In this document: in pieces, positions 18,911 through 26,929 of the stretch
How positions within the stretch are numbered: position 1 is the first letter of the stretch
How the letters are laid out: each line of letters starts with the position of its first letter
NCBI GenBank assembly: GCA_031963445.1
Contig: JASSUH010000002.1
Location: forward strand, 1 to 64,000
DNA length: 64,000 nt
Source: JASSUD01 sp031963445
GTDB taxonomy: Bacteria; Pseudomonadota; Gammaproteobacteria; Burkholderiales; Burkholderiaceae
Direction of reading: 5' to 3'
Notes under the pieces: generated by a model
What the model saw: only the letters and a program-made list of their open reading frames with translations
Databases searched by the model: none
What the model was told of the DNA's origin: nothing
Translations under genes and position numbers: made by a program

Positions 18911-19130
18911 GCCCTGCTTACGGGATTATTTGGCGAAAACTCTCATGGGGTTGGGCTTATTCCTGCAAATAAAATTTTTTGCCTTCCCCCAGCCTCGCCT
19001 CAAACAGGGCCTGCTATCGCAGGCATGAAAAAAGCCGCTTTAGATTTATTCAACGATTCAAAAGTAGAAACCGAAATAGCCGTTTTTATTTTTCAATTTT
19101 CCTTAAAACAATAAAAGTCTTAGGACGTTC

Positions 19131-19147
19131 CCCTGGCTCTGCCAGGG
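19131..19147. repeat. Short hairpin repeat in the 3' flank of intron 2
   Basis: CCCTGGC and GCCAGGG pair around TCT. It lies within the 286-base gap between the toxin gene and intron 2, which otherwise shows one more small hairpin (19009-19024) and no gene. Confidence 0.5.
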
Positions 19148-19237
19148 TCGGGCTTTCGCGCTTCGCGTTGAGCCAGGCTATGCTCGTCTCACCCCTGTCG
19201 GGTAGCAGCAACCCATTACTGAGTCACCGCCCCCAAA

Positions 19238-19271
19238 GAACGTAACGTGCAACTTTCGCTGCATTACGCTC
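19238..19271 (-). ncRNA. Domain V of group II intron 2
   Basis: A 34-base hairpin starts GAGCGTAATGCAG, has a GCGAAAG tip and ends CACGTTACGTTC. It overlaps the last bases of the RT stop region, as in compact ORF-containing introns. Confidence 0.8.
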
Positions 19272-20991
19272 AGGTATAACAAAAGTCTCGTTCTGAGACC
19301 GGCTTCATGATTTTCAAATCAAGGCTGTGGACTTGGGCATGGCAGGTGGGATGGAGCAATACTCGATTGCTAAGAGCATCGGTGCCACCATTCATACGGT
19401 ATTCAATATGATGATCATGCCAGCCGGTGTCGATATCCATCTCGAACGCACAGAGCGCACACAGGCCTTTTTGAGCTACGTATAGCTTGGCCCACTGGTA
19501 TCGATAGCCATTATTTTTCAACAGGCGCTCCTGCCGGATGGTCTCACCATACATTTCCCATTCAGGATCATACGGATGGTATGTGTTCCTGACTTTCTTG
19601 TGTCGCTTGATGGGCGTACTAGAAAGAGAGTACAGCTCTATGAGTCTCTGACTGCTTTTCTCTCGTTCCATTTCTGCTGCAAACACCCAATGCCGATTAC
19701 CGACTTCATGCCAATATTTCTGGCGTATCCATCGACGATTTTTGTTTGGGTGTCTGCGACATGCCCAGCGCCAGAGCAGTCCAAACAAAAGCGATGCTAT
19801 ACGGGAGAATGATTGCTTGGCACTGGCTGGACGATGGTATTGAGCCCAACCCCGCAGTATAGGATTTAGCAATCGGATTAAATTTGATTGCTTAGCCCCT
19901 AAATTGTCGTTGATGACGTTCCTGATCTTTTCATAGAATGCTTGTGCATTTTTCTTACTTGGCTTGATGAGCAGTTTTTCCGAGTATTTACGGAAATGCC
20001 ACCCAAGGAAATCGAATCCTTCATAGATAGATACGATACGTGTTTTGCTTGGAGAGAGTCGCAATCCTCGCTGAGCAAGAAAAGCTTCAATCCACGGTTT
20101 GATCTCAGTTTCCAGCACTTCTTTTGAGTTGCAGGTCACCACAAAATCGTCGCAATAACGTACTACACCCACTTTCTGTTTCCGAGTTTGGCCTACACCC
20201 CATTTTCCTTTTAAATGAGCAATGAGCTGTACTTCCAAACCATTCAACGTCCAATTGGCTGCCGCTGGTGAAATGATTCCTCCTTGCGGGACCCCCGCGG
20301 TGGTCTTTTGCCATTGCCCTCGATCAATGACCCCAGATGCCAGCCACTTGCGTAGCATCGATTTGTCCATGCAGACATTGTCTAGCATCCAGTCTCTTGA
20401 AATTTGATCAAAGAAGCCTTCAATGTCCGCATCTAGCACCCATTTAGCTGAGTTCTTTTTAGCCATTAGGATGAAGATTTGTTCCATCGCATCAGCGGTA
20501 CAGCGGTTTTTCCTAAATCCATATGAATTTGGATCACTCACTGATTCCAAAACCGGGTCTAGAGCTAGCAGATAGAGTGCCTGCATAGCCCTGTCGCTCA
20601 TGGTGAGTATGCCCAATGGGCGTTCTTTCCCATTTGACTTTGGGATGTAAACCCTTCGTACAGGTGAGGGTTTATACCGCTGCTTCTTTAATTGGGTAAT
20701 AGCAGTGAACTTTTTCTGTGATGTATCCCACAGTTCATTGTCCACACCAGCCGTTTTTTTACCTTGATTTTCAGTCACTCGTTTAACTGCTAATGCTTTC
20801 GCACTAAACGAGCGAGTTAGCATCCGTTGTAGCGCTTTCACGCGACGCCATTTGCCACTCTGTGATGCCTTCGTTAAGCGACGCTGTACCACTCTCACAT
20901 TCGTTTGTACTCGCTTCCAGTCAATGGAAGTCCAGTCTGTAGGAGTGTGCGAGGACGCAGAACCGATTGAAAGACTGTCGGTTACTCTCAT
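19270..20991 (-). CDS. ltrA: Group II intron reverse transcriptase/maturase with HNH domain (second copy)
   Basis: 573 residues, collinear with the protein at 12143-13858 and similar along its length. RT0 has VKRVTENQGKKTAGVD, the finger region YIPKSNGKERPLGI, the active site RYCDDF (YCDD again), then the maturase domain. The C-terminal HNH domain reads CALCAF, then WHDHHIEYRMNGG and HPTCH. The frame is intact, so the intron is probably functional. Both introns point in the same direction. Confidence 0.93.
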   Translation of the reverse strand: MRVTDSLSIGSASSHTPTDWTSIDWKRVQTNVRVVQRRLTKASQSGKWRRVKALQRMLTRSFSAKALAVKRVTENQGKKTAGVDNELWDTSQKKFTAITQLKKQRYKPSPVRRVYIPKSNGKERPLGILTMSDRAMQALYLLALDPVLESVSDPNSYGFRKNRCTADAMEQIFILMAKKNSAKWVLDADIEGFFDQISRDWMLDNVCMDKSMLRKWLASGVIDRGQWQKTTAGVPQGGIISPAAANWTLNGLEVQLIAHLKGKWGVGQTRKQKVGVVRYCDDFVVTCNSKEVLETEIKPWIEAFLAQRGLRLSPSKTRIVSIYEGFDFLGWHFRKYSEKLLIKPSKKNAQAFYEKIRNVINDNLGAKQSNLIRLLNPILRGWAQYHRPASAKQSFSRIASLLFGLLWRWACRRHPNKNRRWIRQKYWHEVGNRHWVFAAEMEREKSSQRLIELYSLSSTPIKRHKKVRNTYHPYDPEWEMYGETIRQERLLKNNGYRYQWAKLYVAQKGLCALCAFEMDIDTGWHDHHIEYRMNGGTDALSNRVLLHPTCHAQVHSLDLKIMKPVSERDFCYT

Positions 20992-21634
20992 GCTTTTCCT
21001 CGAATAATCGAAACCAACCGATTACGTAAGTGGCCTCAGTGGCTTACGACTGTTATACCCCGCAGAAGTGGGCACTCTTTCGAGCTGGGACAAAGTTTGA
21101 ATCCCTATCCAGCGCATTACACGCCAACCTTCGCTTTTTCTGCGATCCTCTGCCCGCTCCACCAACAGCGTCCCTTGCGGGTTACCTGCCACCTCTGATG
21201 ATCAGAGGAGTGGCGGTGAATCGGGTTTACCGCGTTCCACGTCAATGACACGAGTAGGGTAGGTTCTGCCTATTTGCCGATGGTCTTGTGGGTCCGTGTA
21301 TTCCTAGTCCGAAAAGAAATAACCGATCATGTGCCTTTTGGCTCAAGCCTGTCAGCGCTTTTGGCTTGTTGATTGTGACGACATTTATTAGCAGTTCACT
21401 TATATTAACCTTATTACCCAGCCTAGCACCTCATCCGCCTTTGCGCTGGCAGATAGCACCTCCCACTCACGAGGGATGTGCCGCTCTTATGAGCAGGTTA
21501 CATTGTCACGGCGGCTCCACACAGGGCCGTTACCAACCCTGCATGCGCCGATAGGCTACGACTGACGGAACAGTCGGTTTCTCTATCTGCCGTTAGGCAG
21601 ATGAAACAATCATTGACGCAACTTCGCGTCGCAC

Positions 21635-22082
21635 TCGGGCATCTATCCCTAACGCACGCGCCTTTGGCGCTTCAACAACCTAGTCAGATTACGGCCTGAT
21701 AGGGCCTCCAGATCGGCGCTCGCCGCGCAGCTTTTTGCGTCGGCAGCAATGTAGGCCATACCACCGTTTTTCCTTAGTCACTCGTCTTATCCCGCGAACA
21801 TAGCTCGCCTCTTACCCCTGTGCAAGGGCCGCCCCGTTGGGGCTGAAACACTCCCCCGTTCGGCGCAGCCTATGGCTGCGTCCGCATGCGGCTTCCTGTT
21901 TCTCCCTTGCACAGGGGTAAGAGGCGGCTATTTCTATTCGCAGGACGAGCGACTAAGGAAAAACGGCGGCATGGCAAACCAATACGCACTAACACCTCAA
22001 CAAAAAAATTGACAGCGGACTTACGATCTTGGAATCCGGTCAGCTTTTAAAGACAATACTTTAATTTATGGATAAATAATTT
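21635..22082. other. Gene-free region with the large inverted repeat
   Basis: The 448 bases between the intron 2 5' end and the HEAT gene hold no credible ORF. They are more GC-rich than the plasmid backbone. The 5' exon of intron 2 (TTAGGGATAGATGCCCGA) is at the left side, and most of the rest is the inverted repeat at 21755-21975. The HEAT gene start has no strong ribosome site in the remaining 100 bases. Confidence 0.6.
21755..21975. repeat. 221-bp interrupted inverted repeat
   Basis: The inner arms 21807-21828 and 21904-21925 are a perfect 22-bp inverted match (GCCTCTTACCCCTGTGCAAG followed by GG). The outer arms 21755-21786 and 21944-21975 match at 29 of 32 bases, around the core CCGTTTTTCCTTAGTC. 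The 75-base centre contains smaller hairpins. It could be paired ends of a lost mobile element, a recombination site, or a structured RNA; no transposase is attached. Confidence 0.85.
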
Positions 22083-23165
22083 ATGAACCAAGCTAAACAA
22101 ATTGAATTAGATGAATCTGAAATATCAGTTTTGATTCGGGATTTGATCGAGAAATTACAGAATGAAAGCAGAGAAATTAGATATGAGGCTGCTCTAATAC
22201 TGGGCAATGAGGAAACTCTACCTTCCGAAGCAGTCTCGGCTTTGATCTTTGCGATGGAGACGGATAAAGACGATGATGTCAGGTCTAAGGCTGTTAGGGC
22301 ATTAGGTAAGCAAGAAACTATACTGCCTTTAGAAGCTATCGCGGCCATGATCGATGCGATGAAGACAGATAAAAACGATGATGTCAGATATGAGGCTGCT
22401 AGGGCATTAGGCAATCAGGAAAATTACATGCCTTCGGAAGCTATCTCGGCATTGATCTATGCGATGGAGACGGATAAAAACGATGATGTCAGATCTGAAG
22501 CTATTAGAGCTTTAGGCAAGCAGATAACGCTATCTTCCCAAGCAGTCTCAGCTTTGATCTATGCGATGGAGAGAGATAAAGACGGGAATGTAAGGGCTGA
22601 GGCGGCTAGGGCATTAAGTTATCAGGAAACTCTACCTTCAGAAGTGATCTCGGTCCTGGTCTCGGCGATAAAAGAAAATGTGAATGAAGAAGTCAGATAT
22701 GGTGCTGCCCTAATACTAGGCAATCAGGAAACTCTATCTTCCGAAGCTATCTCGGCCTTAATCTTTGCGGTAAAAGAGAATGTTAGGGGGGAAACCAGAT
22801 ATACGGCCATTAGGGCATTAAGCAAGCAGATAACGCTATCTTCCGAAACGGTCTCGGCCTTGATCTTTGCAATGGAAATGGATAAAGACAGAGGAGTCAG
22901 ATATGCGGCTGTTAAGGCATTAGGCAAGCAGAAAAAGCTACCTTCCAACGCGATCTTAGCCTTGATTCTTGCGATAGAGAAAGATGAGCACAGCGATGTC
23001 AGGGCTCAGTCTGCTAGGATATTAGGCGCACAGGAAACACTCCCCATCCAGGCAATTTCAACCTTATTTCTAGCAACAAAGGACGATAGCGAATATGTCA
23101 GGCGGAACGCAGCTCAGGCATTAGAGTCATTGGCGGTCCGCTGGGTTCGTAAACTCTGCGTTTAG
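22083..23165 (+). CDS. HEAT-repeat protein
   Basis: 360 residues made almost entirely of 8 to 9 HEAT/PBS-lyase-type repeats of about 37 residues. Each has LPSEAISALIxAMETDKxDDVR and then xEAxRALGxQ. Such repeats form a curved solenoid for protein binding; there is no enzymatic domain. The DNA of the repeats is also similar, so recent duplications are likely. The last repeat diverges and the protein ends in a basic tail. It stands alone on the plus strand, with a terminator 25 bases after the stop. Bacterial HEAT proteins include lyase chaperones and host-interaction proteins; the role here is unknown. Confidence 0.85.
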   Translation: MNQAKQIELDESEISVLIRDLIEKLQNESREIRYEAALILGNEETLPSEAVSALIFAMETDKDDDVRSKAVRALGKQETILPLEAIAAMIDAMKTDKNDDVRYEAARALGNQENYMPSEAISALIYAMETDKNDDVRSEAIRALGKQITLSSQAVSALIYAMERDKDGNVRAEAARALSYQETLPSEVISVLVSAIKENVNEEVRYGAALILGNQETLSSEAISALIFAVKENVRGETRYTAIRALSKQITLSSETVSALIFAMEMDKDRGVRYAAVKALGKQKKLPSNAILALILAIEKDEHSDVRAQSARILGAQETLPIQAISTLFLATKDDSEYVRRNAAQALESLAVRWVRKLCV

Positions 23166-23189
23166 TTCTTTAAGGATTCATATAACAAA

Positions 23190-23213
23190 AGCCTGATGGT
23201 ATATCAGGCTCTT
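23190..23213. terminator. Bidirectional terminator between the HEAT gene and the transfer operon
   Basis: AGCCTGAT and ATCAGGCT pair around a 5-base loop. On the minus strand the hairpin is followed by TTTGTT, on the plus strand by CTTATTTG. It lies between convergent genes (stops at 23165 and 23328) and can serve both. Confidence 0.65.
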
Positions 23214-23327
23214 ATTTGTGCCAGAAATTTGCTCAATCTAAAGAAGAGCGTTATCTTGCCTGGGTTTGAGAAGAGTGGCAGATACTTTTCAACGGCCTTA
23301 TACACAGCCATTGTGGATATTTCTGAA

Positions 23328-23660
23328 CTAATAAACTCGCCAGTACGGCGGTTTCCGCTTTATACGAAGATTATGTATTTTTTCGATTAAACAATATCCA
23401 TCCTCTTTATTCGGAACCAACTCTTGCTTCATTCCAACATTTCGAGAATGGTTACCGCCCCAACGTCGAATAAACACTAAATCCCCTAATAAATCGCATA
23501 TAAATTCCGCTTCATACCAACGATCTGCATTCTCCCATCGAGCTTTTGATGAAACTCCAACATCGACATCTATTTCTTTTTCTATAGAGTGATTATTTGC
23601 AGATAAGAACGTTGGTAAAAAATCAGACTTTTGTATGCTTTTTTCCATTATTTCTTTCAA
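23328..23660 (-). CDS. Hypothetical protein at the end of the transfer operon
   Basis: 110 residues, ATG 23660 overlapping the stop of the VirB1-like gene by 4 bases. The N-terminal 35 residues are polar. The rest (RWYEAEFICDLLGDLVFIRR, then WGGNHSRN and a basic C-terminus) looks like a small compact domain. I believe similar short proteins occur on other conjugative plasmids, but I cannot name a family. Being coupled to virB1 and virD4-type genes, it probably has a role in transfer. Confidence 0.7.
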   Translation of the reverse strand: MKEIMEKSIQKSDFLPTFLSANNHSIEKEIDVDVGVSSKARWENADRWYEAEFICDLLGDLVFIRRWGGNHSRNVGMKQELVPNKEDGYCLIEKIHNLRIKRKPPYWRVY

Positions 23661-24391
23661 AATATATCTACTTCGATTGTTGCAAGTTTTGCTTCAAGTG
23701 CCCTACTCTTTCGTGGATTAATTTGTACCCGTTTTCTGTTGGATATACTGGCTAGCTTACTCAAGCGTGCCTGATTAAATGATGCAGGAAATATGCGGAG
23801 CTCTGGTACAGCCAAAGCACTGGCTTGCAATACTTTATGCACATAGCCATTTGTAAACCCATCTACAAAATTACCAGTGTTGTATGCGCTAAGAGCAGCA
23901 TAGAGTGCTTGATTGCCAGGACCATAGCGTTTCATTGCTAACATATAATTATTAGAAATTATAGCCTGTGAAGCCTGAAGGTTTATGCAAGGATTGAAAA
24001 CTTGCTCGACAGTGATACCAAGCTTTTTCAAATTCCGGTTATTAATCTGAGTAAGCCCCATATCAATAACATGACCAGCAGCAATTAGCTTATTAGCTAA
24101 ATCTACCGCCTCAGCTTCAGTTTTCAGACGGTATGAACGCAATACGCGCTCTTTCCTTGGCAGGCGCCAGTTTCCATTGTCGAGTATTGCATATGGATTT
24201 CCCCCAGACTCGTGCTGCACAAGAGCACCCATTGTCACCGGATGTACATCGGGGGCGCACCTTTTCATAAGGTCAGTTAAATCTGCTGCACATAACTTCA
24301 TTGCGGTAAGTGCAAAAAAGGCAGTCGCAAAGGTCCGTGACCATATTGCCGCATCGAATATCACACTGCGTTCATACGCGGATTTAATCAT
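23657..24391 (-). CDS. VirB1-like lytic transglycosylase
   Basis: 244 residues. A hydrophobic N-terminal segment (about 16-36) gives export to the periplasm. The SLT domain follows, with the catalytic Glu in QHESGGNPYAI, the IDMGLTQINNRNL motif and a YNTGNF-type AYNTG motif. The enzyme opens peptidoglycan locally for assembly of the secretion channel. The start overlaps the coupling-protein gene by 4 bases. Confidence 0.92.
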   Translation of the reverse strand: MIKSAYERSVIFDAAIWSRTFATAFFALTAMKLCAADLTDLMKRCAPDVHPVTMGALVQHESGGNPYAILDNGNWRLPRKERVLRSYRLKTEAEAVDLANKLIAAGHVIDMGLTQINNRNLKKLGITVEQVFNPCINLQASQAIISNNYMLAMKRYGPGNQALYAALSAYNTGNFVDGFTNGYVHKVLQASALAVPELRIFPASFNQARLSKLASISNRKRVQINPRKSRALEAKLATIEVDIF

Positions 24392-26868
24392 TTCCGGACT
24401 AATCCTTTAGATCCTTCATATTGGATAGTTATGCTCTGACCAATATTAGGAACCTCAGTAAGGTTAGTTTTTCTGTGAAGTGATACGGTATCTTTATTAC
24501 GTTGGAGAATGATATAGCGATCGGCCTCTAACAAAGTTACGCCTGTATAAGTTGCATTTGGCATGATGGGATCGAAATTTACATCGATATCACCATTATC
24601 TCGAAAGTACTGTTTGGCTAGAAACCGTGCATTTTTCTCATATGCTGAAGGTATTTTAAAAAAGCCTTTCTGAGAAAATTGTTTGAATGGCGACGAGTCT
24701 CTCACAATAAAATGCACCTCGAATAACTCAAGGGGATTGAAGCCAACAGTATCCACTGGCATAAGATTGAATTCGTGATCAGCTAAATTAAAGGGGCGTG
24801 TCACTTGCTGGCCAGCTTTATCGACGAGAATATATTCGTACTCATATATTTTCTCAGTGCTCAGATCCTGCTGTTTTATAACCACCCGCACGGATGGGAA
24901 GCTCCTATAGCAGCAAATTTTGGCTGTAAATTCTTTACTGTCCTTAGTTCTTTCAACAAGAACCATAAACCATTCACTGCAAACAACCCCATCCTCAGCC
25001 AAATATGTCATTGAAATGCGACTTGGCGATTGGAGCTTGGACCTACGGTCGAACTCTGGCATCTCGTAATACTTCAGTTTTTTTGCACGAATCGGTGGGT
25101 TGTTTGCCACAAAAATTAGCGAATCGTCTTTCGGAAGTGCCATCACTTCATCGCAGGTCATCAGCGGCCTTTCAATAAGCTCTTCAGAAACGCTCATTTG
25201 ATTAAGCATCGGACTGAGCCTATTACCCGAATAAGAAACATTCTGACGTTTGATCGTCGTAGTACCTGTCATCTTAGATATTACTTCTGCCGTTTTTACA
25301 TCATTCGGTGCGTAGGCAATTCGAACATGACAGCCAGATACGATACTTTGATTTTCCCCATATATATCGAGTAATTGGAGTTGATCTTGTATGATGAGAT
25401 AAGCTGTTATGCCGTAGCCTGCCATGTAAGCCAAGCCATCTTGCACCACGTCAAGCTTGCGCAAGGAAGGCAATTCGTCAATTAATGCTAAAAGTCGATG
25501 TCGATATCCACGAACACTACTGCCATCCTCAAAATCCATCTTCTCCATAAAGCGGCGCAGCATGATAGTGATGAAAAGCCGTGTCAAAGGTCGCAAACGC
25601 TCCTTGTCACTTGGGGGGGATATGAGATAAAAACTAACCGGCCTATCGTGATTCATGAGGTCATTGATACAAAAATCTGACCGTGCAGTGTTCCTTGCCA
25701 CAATTGGTTCTGTATAAAGTCCGAGTTTTGTTTTTGCAGTAGAAAGAACACTATTACGTTCTTTTTCTTCTTTGTTGAGCATTGCACGTGCAGCAATCGC
25801 AACTTGCGGGTGTGTCTTTGTCGGTGTCCCTATGGAATTCATCCAGCCCATGACGTCTTCTGGATCATGTACGGCATTTAACATACGTTCGAACATCTGA
25901 TCTGGATCGGTGAATGTCGGATCCGCCAAATAGGTCGCCACACCATTGAGAGATTTATCACGTTCGTAATATAGAACATGCAGAATTACCCCTGTCAGCA
26001 ATTCGTAGGATGTGCTGACCCAATGGTCCTCCATACCCTTAGAGTCTGGGTCGGCGATTGCTGCAGCAACGTTTTGGGCATCCATCACATCCTTCTCCGT
26101 CCAGATCCTTATTTCATCAAGCACATTCCACCTTGCCGACACGTTATAACGTGTCGAACTATCAATGCTTACCTGGTCAGTACTGGCCGGATCAAAGCTT
26201 ATACAAAGACTTCCTGCTGAGTGGCGGAAGCCGCTAGTAAGCTCGAAATTTTCTCTCTTGATATCGTTACTAAAGATGCTATGAGGATAGGACAACAGCG
26301 TAGGCAACACTAAACCTACCCCCTTCCCGCTACGCGTTGGAGCAAAAGCCAGCACATGGGCCGCTTCATCGTATCGCAGCACTGCCCGACGGCCATTTGG
26401 TAAGTCATATGCGCCTATATATGCGCCGCGGGCAATAAATTGCCCGTTTTTATTTTTGTGACTAACTAGACGCATTTTTTCTACATCTATGTACGTCGCA
26501 AATCTAGATGAACCATGAAGATCATTTATGACTTCATTTTGCAGGCTGCGTCGGTAATACATAAGAATAGAGATACAGAAACTAGAAAATGCACCTACCC
26601 ACACGATTAACTGCATCCGTGCGATGTAATCACGAAGTAAACCCGTTGCATTCATCCATTCCAGATTCCAAGAGAACCAGGCAAATGGTTGATAAATCTT
26701 CCTACCACCGCCCAGGTTCAGTGCCGCCTCACCTAGCTCTGATTGGTAGCCCAACAGTGAAGCAAAATACTGAGTTGCTGCCCACGATGTCATTATCATG
26801 AGCATAAAAAAAACCAAAATTACGGAAAAAGAAAACCTTACAGACTTATTTCGTTGCCCAGTACGCAT
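24388..26868 (-). CDS. traG: TraG/VirD4 type IV coupling protein with a KfrB-like tail
   Basis: 826 residues. Two N-terminal membrane helices (about 12-35 and 75-100) anchor it in the inner membrane. Walker A is APTRSGKGVGL near 176 and Walker B LLALIDELPSL near 459. The family links relaxosome and substrates to the secretion channel and powers transport. TraG proteins usually end soon after the ATPase domain; this one has about 200 extra residues, the last 57 or so (YTGVTLLEADRYIILQRNKD, VSLHRK, then IQYEGSKGLV) matching the tail of five other products here. It follows the ArdC/Toprim gene by 61 bases and is coupled to virB1. Confidence 0.93.
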   Translation of the reverse strand: MRTGQRNKSVRFSFSVILVFFMLMIMTSWAATQYFASLLGYQSELGEAALNLGGGRKIYQPFAWFSWNLEWMNATGLLRDYIARMQLIVWVGAFSSFCISILMYYRRSLQNEVINDLHGSSRFATYIDVEKMRLVSHKNKNGQFIARGAYIGAYDLPNGRRAVLRYDEAAHVLAFAPTRSGKGVGLVLPTLLSYPHSIFSNDIKRENFELTSGFRHSAGSLCISFDPASTDQVSIDSSTRYNVSARWNVLDEIRIWTEKDVMDAQNVAAAIADPDSKGMEDHWVSTSYELLTGVILHVLYYERDKSLNGVATYLADPTFTDPDQMFERMLNAVHDPEDVMGWMNSIGTPTKTHPQVAIAARAMLNKEEKERNSVLSTAKTKLGLYTEPIVARNTARSDFCINDLMNHDRPVSFYLISPPSDKERLRPLTRLFITIMLRRFMEKMDFEDGSSVRGYRHRLLALIDELPSLRKLDVVQDGLAYMAGYGITAYLIIQDQLQLLDIYGENQSIVSGCHVRIAYAPNDVKTAEVISKMTGTTTIKRQNVSYSGNRLSPMLNQMSVSEELIERPLMTCDEVMALPKDDSLIFVANNPPIRAKKLKYYEMPEFDRRSKLQSPSRISMTYLAEDGVVCSEWFMVLVERTKDSKEFTAKICCYRSFPSVRVVIKQQDLSTEKIYEYEYILVDKAGQQVTRPFNLADHEFNLMPVDTVGFNPLELFEVHFIVRDSSPFKQFSQKGFFKIPSAYEKNARFLAKQYFRDNGDIDVNFDPIMPNATYTGVTLLEADRYIILQRNKDTVSLHRKTNLTEVPNIGQSITIQYEGSKGLVRK

Positions 26869-26929
26869 AAGTTTAATTATGAAATTAATATATTAGAGTG
26901 AGAATTTTTTATTTGTAGCTAATCTATAA

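Larger units (their letters stand above)
19197..21634 (-). mobile_element. Group II intron 2, full length (about 2.4 kb)
   Basis: The minus-strand element starts GTGCGACGCG at 21634 and ends ...CTACCCGAC at 19197, the same ends as intron 1. It contains a reverse transcriptase ORF (19270-20991), domain V (19238-19271) and a domain VI stem. The first 75 bases are clearly related to intron 1 but diverged, so the two are relatives and not recent copies. The 3' exon (AGGGGTGAGACGAGC...) resembles the inner arm of the large inverted repeat at 21755-21975, so this intron may sit in another copy of that element. Confidence 0.85.

Noticed and set aside
18979..19245. 88-codon plus-strand frame between the toxin gene and intron 2
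   Set aside because: It runs into the intron 2 3' end and its domain VI, has biased Ser/Arg composition typical of a chance frame, and has no ribosome site.
22083..23165. Direct DNA repeats that could suggest a CRISPR-like array
   Set aside because: The period of about 111 bases keeps frame and encodes HEAT units; there are no unique spacers.
23196..23390. 64-codon plus-strand frame after the HEAT gene
   Set aside because: It overlaps the terminator and the end of the 23328-23660 gene on the other strand, and no family is recognised.
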